Of a stretch of DNA of 64,000 bases, positions 17,597 to 26,421 are shown piece by piece (positions within the stretch are counted from its first letter, which is position 1; each line of letters begins with the position of its first letter). Source of the stretch: JBBIRG01 sp964410965 (GTDB taxonomy: Bacteria; CLD3; SB21; JBBIRG01). The stretch is taken from positions 589,260 through 653,259 of the forward strand of contig CAYPIY010000001.1 of assembly GCA_964410965.1 (NCBI GenBank). The letters run 5' to 3'. Position numbers and translations under genes: made by a program. The notes beneath the pieces were generated by a model that saw nothing but the letters and a program-made list of their open reading frames with translations, was not told the DNA's origin and did no database searches.

Positions 17597-19786
17597 TCAA
17601 AGCATATCGCTTCGTTTGCGGATCCACCATTCAGCCGCGAGCAGCGCGGAGATGAAAAACAGCATCCAGGGTTTGTTCCAGAGATCCGTTTCGGTCTTTT
17701 TTTCAAGAATTTCGGGCTCGTAGTTCAGGATTTTTCTCAGTTCTTCCGGCTGATCCGGAGTCAGATACCGCCCTCCGGACAAACCGGCCATCCTCCGGAG
17801 CAGGTCCTGGTTCTGCGAGGTCCGGATCAGTTCCGCGCTGTACACCTCCACGCTGAATTTCCGGTTGTCTCTGCCGAGACTGGTCCCGCTCCGTTCCGCT
17901 TCGCCGTCGATGACATAATCGCCCACCGGCAGGGCGCCCGTGACGGCTTCATACCGCCCATTCCCGGCCGGGTTCAGCTGGAGCGCCGCCTGCACTTCCT
18001 TCGACCGGATGCTGACCCTGAATGCCGCGTCGTTCACGGGCTTATACTGGTCATCATAGGCCTGACCCGTGATCATGATCTTTTCCCCGGACTGGTAAAC
18101 GGGTTTGCTCGTCTGCACGGAAACCTGCCGTGCGTCATCGGTCAGGGTCAGCCAGCGGATGGTCTGCCCGATAAAAGCTTCAAATACGGGATTCTGCTTG
18201 CCCAGTCCCAGCGGTGTGAAATGCGTTTTCCACAATCCGTAAAACGCGACCGTCATCGATTTTTGTTTCTTCTGCCTGTGGCTGATGATCAGCGGGATAT
18301 CGCCGTGCAGTTTCAGCACCTGCGGCGCCTTGCTCATGTCCGCGCGCACGAGAACCGACGATTCCGGCGGGGGCAATATGACGGCTTTCTGGATCCAGAC
18401 CGGCGGGAGGTCCGCCCAGAACCGGTCGGTCGTCTCAATCGATTCGTTGATCTGGATGACCGAATGGCTCCGGCCCTGTGCCGTCAGTTTCAGGCTGACC
18501 TGCGTTTCCCTGATATTCGGATCCGGCGCGAAATCGGCTCCGCCCGCCCCTTTCAGTGCCTGATAACGTTTCAGATCGACTCCCGGACCGTACAGAAACA
18601 ACCAGGGTTTCTGGCTATCGAGGATATGCTCCGAAAGCTGCGTGAAATACGCAGAATTCGACCGCACTGTCGGATACTGGTTGAATATATAGCAGTCATA
18701 CTCACCGATAGACTCAGGAAGAGACGTATCGTCCGTCATCGTAATGAAAGTTCCGTCCGGTTTCTGGATCAGCGCTTTCAGCTGGTAATCCGGATTGGAT
18801 ATGACCGACTGATAGATCATCGATTGGTCGGGACCGGGCTGGCCGGAAATCAGAAGAACTTTTACACGGTTTTTCAGCACCTGTACGTAAAACGCCTTTA
18901 CGTTATTACCGGCCGTCATTTCGCCGGATAAAGGGACAACCGCCGCTTCGTATTTCTGCATACCCTCCTCATCTGCGGAAATTTCAAACCGGAGTGTGGA
19001 AAAGGATATATCATCCGGCGCCGTGACAGACTTTGAATCCAGAACCCTGCCGTTCCTGCGGATCTGCACCGTAATCGACCGGCCTTTGTATCCGGCAGAT
19101 GAAAACGAAACGTCCACCGGAATCCTGGAACCGACAAACACGACGCTGTTGGAAAGAGCCTGTTCGATCGCGATGTCCCTCTGCTCATACACGTCCCCGA
19201 TGCCGACGGTGTGGACGGGCACATCGGAAAACTCGGCGAAGGACACCGGATTGCCGCCCAGATTGTACTGCCCGTCGCTGATCAGCACCATGGCGGCCAG
19301 GTTTTTCCCCGTCATGCGGTTTTTTGCCATATCCAGTGAAGCGCCGATATCGGTGATCCATCCGTCAAAACGGACGGAATCTGTGGGAATGTTTTTTTCT
19401 TTCAGACTGTCCGAAAACAAAAAGAACCGGACGTCCTGTTTTTCCGCAATTTCTTTCCAAACCGGATCGTTCAGGTAACGGATGACGCGTTCGCTCCTCG
19501 GCCCTGCCGAATCCTTGATGGACATGCTCCGGGACTGGTCGACGAGTACGGAAATCACCGGCAATTCCTTTTCCTGGTAAAAACGGATCAAAACAGGCTC
19601 GAAGATAAAAAACAGGATGAGCGTAAATACCGAGCTTCGAATGACCGCTAAAACAATTCTTTTCCGGCGGCCTGACGGCGGAATGGTTGAGCGGTACATC
19701 CACACGATGAAAAAAATAACCAGGATTCCGAGAATGAAAAGCAGAAGAACGGAGCCGTTGATATCTATTTTAAAATGGTCAGTCAC
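17597..19786 (-). CDS. VWA-domain membrane protein, Bat-like
   Basis: This is a 729-residue membrane protein. Two hydrophobic helices lie at about 10-28 and 42-63, then a von Willebrand A domain from about 80 with an intact metal-site motif DQSRS (DxSxS). A long extracytoplasmic part follows, with Ig-like and glutamine-amidotransferase-like features, and a C-terminal helix at about 706-722 (MLFFISALLAAEWWI). The predicted start is GTG at 19786 without a clear Shine-Dalgarno sequence, so the true start is uncertain. The upstream neighbour is a BatC-like TPR protein, but no MoxR ATPase or DUF58 gene is nearby. It may take part in envelope stress or complex assembly. Confidence 0.8.
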   Translation of the reverse strand: MTDHFKIDINGSVLLLFILGILVIFFIVWMYRSTIPPSGRRKRIVLAVIRSSVFTLILFFIFEPVLIRFYQEKELPVISVLVDQSRSMSIKDSAGPRSERVIRYLNDPVWKEIAEKQDVRFFLFSDSLKEKNIPTDSVRFDGWITDIGASLDMAKNRMTGKNLAAMVLISDGQYNLGGNPVSFAEFSDVPVHTVGIGDVYEQRDIAIEQALSNSVVFVGSRIPVDVSFSSAGYKGRSITVQIRRNGRVLDSKSVTAPDDISFSTLRFEISADEEGMQKYEAAVVPLSGEMTAGNNVKAFYVQVLKNRVKVLLISGQPGPDQSMIYQSVISNPDYQLKALIQKPDGTFITMTDDTSLPESIGEYDCYIFNQYPTVRSNSAYFTQLSEHILDSQKPWLFLYGPGVDLKRYQALKGAGGADFAPDPNIRETQVSLKLTAQGRSHSVIQINESIETTDRFWADLPPVWIQKAVILPPPESSVLVRADMSKAPQVLKLHGDIPLIISHRQKKQKSMTVAFYGLWKTHFTPLGLGKQNPVFEAFIGQTIRWLTLTDDARQVSVQTSKPVYQSGEKIMITGQAYDDQYKPVNDAAFRVSIRSKEVQAALQLNPAGNGRYEAVTGALPVGDYVIDGEAERSGTSLGRDNRKFSVEVYSAELIRTSQNQDLLRRMAGLSGGRYLTPDQPEELRKILNYEPEILEKKTETDLWNKPWMLFFISALLAAEWWIRKRSDML

Positions 19787-19809
19787 GTTTAATATATTTC
19801 TTCTTCAAG

Positions 19810-19882
19810 CCTTGAAGGTCTTTTGCCCGGATTATTGATTAATATTAATAATTATTTTTTTGGATCAACAAGACCTTCAAGG
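19810..19882. repeat. Spaced inverted repeat between TPR and VWA genes
   Basis: CCTTGAAGGTCTT (19810-19822) and its exact reverse complement AAGACCTTCAAGG (19870-19882) flank a 47-bp AT-rich spacer. Each arm also contains the near-palindrome CCTTGAAGG. It could be an intergenic palindromic repeat, an mRNA processing or stability hairpin, or a weak terminator. Confidence 0.7.
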
Positions 19883-19898
19883 TTTAAGAGGAAGTTGA

Positions 19899-20603
19899 TT
19901 ACCAGTCCCTATCCGTCTTGTTTTCCTTCGAAACTTTTTCTTTCAGGTTTTTACGCTGGTAATCCTGCTCCTGATTCTTCAGAAGGTCTAAAAGCCGTTC
20001 CGCCGCCTGTTTTGACATGCTGTTCTTATTTTCCTGCTGACGGTTTTGCTGCTGCCGGTTCTGTTTCGGGTTGTCCTGCTGTTTTTGTTCCTGCTTCTGT
20101 TCCTGCTGCTGATCGTTTTTCTTCTGCTTTTTTGACTGATCGTCTTTTTTCTGCTGTTGTTTATTTTGTTTCTGCATCAGCTTCATCAGGTATTCATAAT
20201 TGAATTTAGCGTCCTGGTCGTTCGGCGATTTTTTAAGAACCTGCTTGTAAAGGTCAGCGCTTTTTTCGATCTTGTTCATCCGGAAAAGGCAATTGGCCAT
20301 ATTATATTGTATGTCTGATTTCATTTTCGGATGGGCCGCGTACTGGAGAGCCCGTTCATAATACTGCAGTGCAGGTTCATATTGCTTAAGTTCGTACAGC
20401 GCGTTGCCCGCGTTGAAATTCAGTTCCGGGTCGTTCACGTTTTTGTCGAGCAATTCCTTGTAGCGGGTCAGCGCCTGCTCATTAAGCCCTTTTTTAACGG
20501 ATTCGTCCGCCTGCCACCTGTCGATGCCGAATTGCGCTAAGGCATTTTCCAAGAATAGAAAAAGAAAAAATAAAATGTATAAAAAATACCGGTTCATAAT
20601 CAT
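19899..20603 (-). CDS. BatC-like TPR protein with Gln/Lys-rich tail
   Basis: The 234-residue protein has an N-terminal hydrophobic helix or signal peptide (residues 4-23). Two to three TPR units follow at about 35-145 (NAGNALYELKQYEPALQYYE, NMANCLFRMNKIEKSADLYK). A low-complexity tail at about 150-195 is almost only Gln, Lys, Asn and Asp, and a charged end follows. This arrangement is typical of BatC/BatE proteins of Bacteroidota aerotolerance loci. It starts 6 bp after the cyclic-nucleotide-binding gene and precedes the VWA gene, separated by a 13-bp inverted repeat. Confidence 0.85.
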   Translation of the reverse strand: MIMNRYFLYILFFLFLFLENALAQFGIDRWQADESVKKGLNEQALTRYKELLDKNVNDPELNFNAGNALYELKQYEPALQYYERALQYAAHPKMKSDIQYNMANCLFRMNKIEKSADLYKQVLKKSPNDQDAKFNYEYLMKLMQKQNKQQQKKDDQSKKQKKNDQQQEQKQEQKQQDNPKQNRQQQNRQQENKNSMSKQAAERLLDLLKNQEQDYQRKNLKEKVSKENKTDRDW

Positions 20604-20609
20604 TTGACT

Positions 20610-21116
20610 CTACTTCTGTATCGCCAGCACAAAGGCCGTGGTTAATTTTAAAATGTCTTTGTTGGCGCGCCGGAGCCGGTCACTGATAATCCGTGCAAGA
20701 TTCCTGAATACGATAAACCCGATATGCGTATCAGCTTCGACCAGTTTGGTAAAATCCACACGGTTAATAATGGCTAATTTGCAGTTATTGACCGCGGTTA
20801 CGGTCGCGGAACGTTCGCTGTTTTCCTCGAATAACGCCATCTCGCCGAAACAGGCATGGAACTTCGAACTCAGTTTGATCAGCGATTTATCCTTGTTGAC
20901 GACCTGGTCCGGTGAGAACGCCATGGTCATGTTTTTAGATATTTCGACATCCCCTTCCATCAGAATGAACATTTCTTCCCCGCGGTCGCCGTCTTTGATG
21001 ATCATGGAACCGGCAGACATATCCGTTACGGTAATAATATTTTTAATTTTGTCGAGTTCAGTATCCGTCAAACCTGAAAAAATGGGATATTTTTTTAAGA
21101 ATTCTTTATCGAGCAT
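20610..21116 (-). CDS. Cyclic nucleotide-binding domain protein
   Basis: This 168-residue protein is essentially one CAP-family cNMP-binding domain. The phosphate-binding-cassette motif FGEMALFEENSERSATV is intact, including the Glu and Arg that contact the cyclic nucleotide, which supports real ligand binding. There is no DNA-binding domain. I chose the ATG at 21116 (MLDKEFLKKYPIF); a TTG at 21155 would overlap the channel gene and add a non-family tail. It follows the potassium-channel gene by 25 bp, suggesting that it reports cAMP/cGMP level to the channel or antiporter, but this partner role is inference. Confidence 0.88.
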   Translation of the reverse strand: MLDKEFLKKYPIFSGLTDTELDKIKNIITVTDMSAGSMIIKDGDRGEEMFILMEGDVEISKNMTMAFSPDQVVNKDKSLIKLSSKFHACFGEMALFEENSERSATVTAVNNCKLAIINRVDFTKLVEADTHIGFIVFRNLARIISDRLRRANKDILKLTTAFVLAIQK

Positions 21117-21141
21117 AGTTCTGACCTGTTGCGTTAAAGTC

Positions 21142-22311
21142 CTAAAATTTATCAAAAATCACAATGCCAATGTCATTGTGTTCGGTGACATAATCCTTGG
21201 GGGGATTGATCCGGAATGTCATACGGTGCTCCTCGGAAAATTTCTTTCCTGATTCCTGCAGTTTCTGCCGGATGAAAATGTCCAGATAAGAATTATTATC
21301 CGACAGCAGGTCATGGATCGCTACGGATTGTATTTCCCTGCCGATACCAAACAAGATCGCGTCTTTTTCGTCTTTAAAAAGATGAACCAGTTCCTGAAAT
21401 GTTTTCCCTATCCATTCCGGTGGTATGTCCATCCGGACAATTTCATTGCCGTAATCGAAGGACAGTAATTCATCAACCACTCTGGGAATCCCGGGATTCG
21501 AAACGTGCATGGCAAGGAGAAAACCGCTGTATTTGTCGCTCACCACCACATCGTCGGCTTTGGCGCGCTGAAGATGAGCTTCATTTTCCGGGTTGACCAC
21601 CTGACCGTACAGCCGGACTTTTGGATTCAAATTTTTTATTGTTAATGTACCGATGATGGTTTTCTCATCGGCTTTGTTGCTGGTCAGTTCGTTGATATCC
21701 GAAACGATGATCACGGCGTCGGCATATTTGATATTGGCTTTCTCTAAAATAACTTCATTCGTGAAATCGCCGGAAACAAAGTAAACTTCGGCGTTTTTAT
21801 GGTGATTGATAATATTCATTATTTTTACGGATTCGCAGGTGTTGACCAGAACAATCTTAGGATGTTCAAGTTCCTGTTCCATGGTTTGAATAATATGTTC
21901 GACGTTGAAATTCCATCCGCAAATGACGATATGGTTTTTAATGTTAACGCTTTCCAAACCTTGTCCCTTTCTGATTTGTCTTTCAATAAACACTGAAGAA
22001 ATCGTAGCGGTCAGCAGTGAAATCACCGCCACGCCGCTGATCATGACTATAATTCCGATGATGCGTCCGCCAAGAGTTACTGGCGTGAAATCACCGTAAC
22101 CGGTTGTGGTTATCGAAACAAAAGCCCACCATATTCCCTGCCAGATATTCTGAATGCTGCTTTCCGGAGTTTCTTCAAAGACGTTGACTATTAAACTAGA
22201 AACCACCGCCATCAAGAGAATGCCGGCTATCAGGCGGATAATTGTATTTTTGTATAGGGTTGAGACATACCGCTTGATTTTTTTCTTCGGATTGAAATGC
22301 TTTTTTTTCAT
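21142..22311 (-). CDS. Two-TM RCK-gated potassium channel
   Basis: The 389-residue protein has a short basic N-terminus, a first membrane helix at about 24-43, a pore loop with selectivity filter TTTGYGD (residues 68-74), a second helix at about 82-107, and a cytosolic RCK/TrkA-N domain (IVICGWNFNVEHIIQTME onward) followed by a TrkA-C-like part. This is the MthK/Kch-type layout; ligand or NAD binding to RCK gates K+ flow across the inner membrane. It lies 7 bp after the CPA2 antiporter gene. Confidence 0.93.
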   Translation of the reverse strand: MKKKHFNPKKKIKRYVSTLYKNTIIRLIAGILLMAVVSSLIVNVFEETPESSIQNIWQGIWWAFVSITTTGYGDFTPVTLGGRIIGIIVMISGVAVISLLTATISSVFIERQIRKGQGLESVNIKNHIVICGWNFNVEHIIQTMEQELEHPKIVLVNTCESVKIMNIINHHKNAEVYFVSGDFTNEVILEKANIKYADAVIIVSDINELTSNKADEKTIIGTLTIKNLNPKVRLYGQVVNPENEAHLQRAKADDVVVSDKYSGFLLAMHVSNPGIPRVVDELLSFDYGNEIVRMDIPPEWIGKTFQELVHLFKDEKDAILFGIGREIQSVAIHDLLSDNNSYLDIFIRQKLQESGKKFSEEHRMTFRINPPKDYVTEHNDIGIVIFDKF

Positions 22312-22318
22312 AACCGCA

Positions 22319-24181
22319 TCAATGAATAATTTCCTCCCGGCGATTCAGCCATTCCAGATGAATATTTTTCGTATCCTCGATTTTTGTGGTATCGTCTTTC
22401 AGAAAATGCCCGATGGTATCCACAAGATGGCCGGCCGACAGATTTCTCGGCAGGAACACATAATCGGCGCCTTCGCTGTACATTTTCAGAGCGCGCGATG
22501 CGCTTTCCGCGGTCACGATGATCTTCGCATGGGGACTGATTTTCTGGATTTCCTTGATCAGGCGCAGGTTGTCGGTTCCCACGAGAATTGTATCGGGAAT
22601 GGTGGAAATAACTAATTTCGCGTCGTGCAGTCCCGCGTGATGCAATGTGTCAATATTGCTGATATCGCCGTACACCGCCTTGATGCCAAGACGGTTCAGC
22701 TTTTCATGGACATTCGGATTGTAATCCACGACGAGTATTTTTTCTTTCAGCGTTTTTACAAAATCCGGCTCTTTTTCCTCCCGGTCTTCCAGTTCACGGA
22801 TAAACGAACTGGCTACGCGGAAGAATCCAAGAAACGCGATTTCTTTCGGTTGTTCCTCGCTGCCTTCCGCCGCCTGTGTCGCAATATCTTTCAGTCCGAT
22901 GGCCGTCAGCATTTTGGCCAGAACGCCCTGCAGCTGCTGATTGTATTTGATCATGTACGGGGCGATGACCGAGGTTATGACAAACGTAAAAATGACAATC
23001 GATAAAATCCGCGTGTCGATATGCCCGGACGCCGCGCCCAGCGCCGCAATGACCAACGAGAATTCGCTGATGTTCGCCAGGTTGATAGACGGCAGAAGGC
23101 TCATCCGGTGGCCCTGCTTCATAAAATACAAAACCGGGTAAATGGACAGAAACCGCGTCGCGATCAGAAACGCCGCGATAATGCCCGCCCAGGCCAGAAT
23201 TTGCAGGTCATCCGCGGGATTCGGGATCTGCATGCCGAGCGCGACAAAAAACAGCGTCACGAAAAAATCGCGGATGCTGACCACTTTCGCGATCACATCG
23301 AGGTTATAGGGAAAAGTGGAAATCGCGACCCCGGCGATGAGCGCGCCCATTTCCAGCGAGAGTTCCATGTACGCCGCGACGCTGCAGATGAAAAAGCACC
23401 ATCCGAGCGAGGCGACCAGCACCAGTTCGGGAATTTTCGCGATCGATTTGAAAAGAAACGGCAGGATGAATTTACTCATTAGCAGACTGATTCCGACTAA
23501 GGCGCCGCCCTTCGCGAACGACATCAAAATACCGAGCACTTCCGGATTCGCCAGGTTCGGCTGAATGCCGATGATCACGATCGCCCAGATGTCCTGGAAC
23601 ACCAGCACGCCGAGCGTGATCCTTCCCGCGAGCGTATCGAGTTCAAATTTGCTGTACAACAATTTCACGACAATCGCGGTACTGCTCAGCCCGCAGCAGA
23701 CGGCGAGATAAAACAGGTCGTATTTCCCGTCGCCCATGACGAACCCCAGCATCGCGAAGAACCCAAAACCCAGTGCCACGCAGATGATGAACTGCAGAAG
23801 CCCCGTCATGATCAGCACCTTGCCGGACTCTTTCAGCTTTTTGATGTCGATTTCGAGCCCGATCATGAACAGCAGCAGGATCAGCCCGATCTCCGAAATC
23901 ACGGAAATATCCTCTTTGCTGCTGACGAGATTCAGCCCCATCTCCGGGCCGATCACGACCCCGGCGGCGATGTACGCCAGCAGCAGCGGCTGTTTCGCGT
24001 AGTGGCTGATGAACGCCAGAACCGTCGCCGCGAGAATGCTGTAGCCGATGCTCGCGATCAGGTGATGCCCTCCCCCGTCGTCGCCGCCCCCGCCGGCAAA
24101 AAGGAAATTCGCGAAAACAAAATAATTGATAAACGCAAAAAATAAAAAGCGGAACGCAAAACCCGGAAACAATTTTTTCAT
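22319..24181 (-). CDS. CPA2-family cation:proton antiporter with degenerate TrkA-N domain
   Basis: This 620-residue KefB/KefC-like antiporter has 12-13 membrane helices up to about residue 410 (AYIAAGVVIGPEMGLNLVSS, LLLFMIGLEIDIKKLKESG) and a cytosolic TrkA-N-like domain from about 445. The first Rossmann loop reads LGFFRVASSF instead of GxGxxG, so nucleotide binding may be weakened. An extra N-terminal helix followed by a Gly/Asp/His stretch (residues 30-40) is unusual. GAGG precedes the ATG at 24181. It leads an operon with the K+ channel and the cNMP-binding protein, and is divergent from a second CPA2 gene. Confidence 0.92.
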   Translation of the reverse strand: MKKLFPGFAFRFLFFAFINYFVFANFLFAGGGGDDGGGHHLIASIGYSILAATVLAFISHYAKQPLLLAYIAAGVVIGPEMGLNLVSSKEDISVISEIGLILLLFMIGLEIDIKKLKESGKVLIMTGLLQFIICVALGFGFFAMLGFVMGDGKYDLFYLAVCCGLSSTAIVVKLLYSKFELDTLAGRITLGVLVFQDIWAIVIIGIQPNLANPEVLGILMSFAKGGALVGISLLMSKFILPFLFKSIAKIPELVLVASLGWCFFICSVAAYMELSLEMGALIAGVAISTFPYNLDVIAKVVSIRDFFVTLFFVALGMQIPNPADDLQILAWAGIIAAFLIATRFLSIYPVLYFMKQGHRMSLLPSINLANISEFSLVIAALGAASGHIDTRILSIVIFTFVITSVIAPYMIKYNQQLQGVLAKMLTAIGLKDIATQAAEGSEEQPKEIAFLGFFRVASSFIRELEDREEKEPDFVKTLKEKILVVDYNPNVHEKLNRLGIKAVYGDISNIDTLHHAGLHDAKLVISTIPDTILVGTDNLRLIKEIQKISPHAKIIVTAESASRALKMYSEGADYVFLPRNLSAGHLVDTIGHFLKDDTTKIEDTKNIHLEWLNRREEIIH

Positions 24182-24342
24182 GATGAACCTCGCGCAAAGA
24201 AATAGGGTATCTAAATCAGCAAAACAAATCGTTAAGAAAATAGTAAAAAATTCTGAATAAAAAAACAGTTACATTATTTTTTATTAAATATTTCATTTCA
24301 GCCGCAAAATTATTATTTTACGGGAATAAACGGAAAGCACCT

Positions 24343-26367
24343 ATGGCCGAATTACCTATCCTCAAAAACGTTTTGATCATTCTCGCGATCATCATCCCGA
24401 TCACGTTTTTCGCGAACCGGCTTCGGTTCCCGACCATTATCGGTTTCCTGGTAACCGGCGTGATCATCGGCCCGTACGCCCTCGGTTGGGTTGAAGACCA
24501 GTATGCCATTCAAAGTATTGCCGAACTGGGCGTCGTACTGCTGTTATTCTCCGTCGGACTGGAATTCTCGCTTGAGAAACTGCTCAAGCTGAAACGGATC
24601 CTGCTCATCGCCGGGGGTGGCCAGATTTTCCTGACCGTGGGACTGGTTTGGGCATTCGGGCAGTTATTCGGACTTTCGCACGTTAAGGGATTTATTTTCG
24701 GCAGTATAATTGCGTTATCGTCCACGGCGATCATTCTGAAAATTCTCGGCGACAAACGCGAACTGGATTCCCCGGTCGGGCGCTTCTCGCTTGTCATCAG
24801 CCTTTTTCAGGATATGTTCATCGTGCCGCTGATGCTGATCATGCCCTATCTGAACCGGCCCGATGAGTTCAGCTGGATCACTTTTTCGAGCACGATCGCG
24901 CTGTCGGTGACCGGTATTGTGTTTATTATCGTGCTCGCGCGGCTTATCATCCCGAACCTGATCCAGCACATCATCAAGCAGAAGAACCGCGAGCTGTTTT
25001 TCATCACGATCATCTTTGTAACCATCGGTACCGCCTGGCTGTCCACGTATCTCGGTCTTTCGCTGGCCATCGGCGCGTTCTTCGCCGGACTGGTGATTTC
25101 GGAATCGGAGTATTCCCATCAGATCACGTCGGATATCCTGCCGGTAAAAGACATTCTGATGGCGCTGTTTTTCATCTCCGTCGGCATGATGCTGGATCTG
25201 GGTTTCTTCAGAAATTATTACATCGTCCTTATCGGCATGCTGATCGCCATCGTGATATTCAAAACCGTAATCGTATTCGGACTGATATACCTGCTCAAAT
25301 ATCCGGCACGTTTCGGCATCAGCACCGGACTCACGCTCGTCCCCATCAGTGAATTCAGTTTCGTCATCGCCATGGAAAGCATGCGGTACAGCATCCTGTC
25401 GGAAGAAATGTATCAGCTGTTCCTCGGCGCCAGCATTCTCACCATGATGGTCTCCCCGTTCCTTATCAGCAAAGCCGATACGATCGGCGCCTACCTTCAG
25501 CAGCTTCTGAAACTTCCCGAATTCATGCCGTTTACCGCGACACGGCTGTCCCAGCTGCTCAGCCAGGAACAACAGGCGGAACAGCCTAAAAAGAAATGGG
25601 ATGGCCACGCCATCATCATCGGTTTCGGCACTACCGGCGAATACCTCTCGAATGTCCTTTCGGAAACGGGCATCCGGTTTATTATCTGCGAACTGATTTA
25701 CGACCGTTACCGGAAAGCGAAAACCCGGTTTCCGCAAACCGTTTTCGGTGACGCTTCTTCGCCGGTCATCGCCGAAAAAATCCAAGTAGAAAAGGCAAAA
25801 CTGATGATCATCAGTTCAAGCAACAAGGATGTGGCAATACGGGTCATCAAGGCGACCCGCGCGGTCAACCCTAAAATCAACATCATCGCCCGGACACGGC
25901 GTATGGAAGACATTGATATGCTTCACCAGATCGGCGCGGATTACATCATTCCCGAGGAACTCGAAACGACCATCGAGATCCTCGCGCTGGCTCTTCGCCA
26001 GTACCGCATTCCGCGAAACGTGATCGCGTCCCAGCTCGCGGTCATCCGCCATGACCATTACAAACCGTTCCTCGGAAAGCCGGTATCGGATTCAACCCTG
26101 AACGATCTTCCCTACCTGCTTGCCGCGAGCACTACGGAATCCGGCATCCTGATGGAACACTCACCGGCGATCGGGAAAACCATCGAAGAAACGGATCTTG
26201 TGAAACTTTCGGGCGTGAAAATCATCGCTATCGTCCGGGACGGCAAGCCGATACATCAGCCGCCGCCGGATTTCATCCTTCAGAAAGGCGACATTATCAT
26301 CCTGCTGGGCACCCACGCGGAAATCGACGCCGCGCTCGGCATGATCGGATGCGAGATCGTTTCATAA
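24343..26367 (+). CDS. CPA2-family cation:proton antiporter, KefB/KefC type
   Basis: The 674-residue protein has an N-terminal Na+/H+-exchanger domain of about 12 helices (FLVTGVIIGPYALGWVEDQY, LLLFSVGLEFSLEKLLKLK). A full TrkA-N domain follows at about 420-540 with intact dinucleotide motif GFGTTG, and a TrkA-C domain lies at about 575-674 (LQKGDIIILLGTHAEIDAAL). It probably exchanges K+ or Na+ for H+ under nucleotide control. GGAAAG lies before the ATG at 24343. It is divergently transcribed from the ion-flux operon at 19899-24181. Confidence 0.94.
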   Translation: MAELPILKNVLIILAIIIPITFFANRLRFPTIIGFLVTGVIIGPYALGWVEDQYAIQSIAELGVVLLLFSVGLEFSLEKLLKLKRILLIAGGGQIFLTVGLVWAFGQLFGLSHVKGFIFGSIIALSSTAIILKILGDKRELDSPVGRFSLVISLFQDMFIVPLMLIMPYLNRPDEFSWITFSSTIALSVTGIVFIIVLARLIIPNLIQHIIKQKNRELFFITIIFVTIGTAWLSTYLGLSLAIGAFFAGLVISESEYSHQITSDILPVKDILMALFFISVGMMLDLGFFRNYYIVLIGMLIAIVIFKTVIVFGLIYLLKYPARFGISTGLTLVPISEFSFVIAMESMRYSILSEEMYQLFLGASILTMMVSPFLISKADTIGAYLQQLLKLPEFMPFTATRLSQLLSQEQQAEQPKKKWDGHAIIIGFGTTGEYLSNVLSETGIRFIICELIYDRYRKAKTRFPQTVFGDASSPVIAEKIQVEKAKLMIISSSNKDVAIRVIKATRAVNPKINIIARTRRMEDIDMLHQIGADYIIPEELETTIEILALALRQYRIPRNVIASQLAVIRHDHYKPFLGKPVSDSTLNDLPYLLAASTTESGILMEHSPAIGKTIEETDLVKLSGVKIIAIVRDGKPIHQPPPDFILQKGDIIILLGTHAEIDAALGMIGCEIVS

Positions 26368-26421
26368 ATCATCGCCACGAAGTCACCAGGACGCAAACAA
26401 AACAAAAAAAATAGTGCCGTT

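Noticed and set aside
21117..21155. TTG extension of the cNMP-binding protein
   Set aside because: It overlaps the channel gene; the ATG at 21116 gives the normal domain start.
24715..25785. 356-codon minus-strand frame opposite the CPA2 antiporter
   Set aside because: His/Asp/Arg-rich low-complexity shadow of membrane-protein codons.
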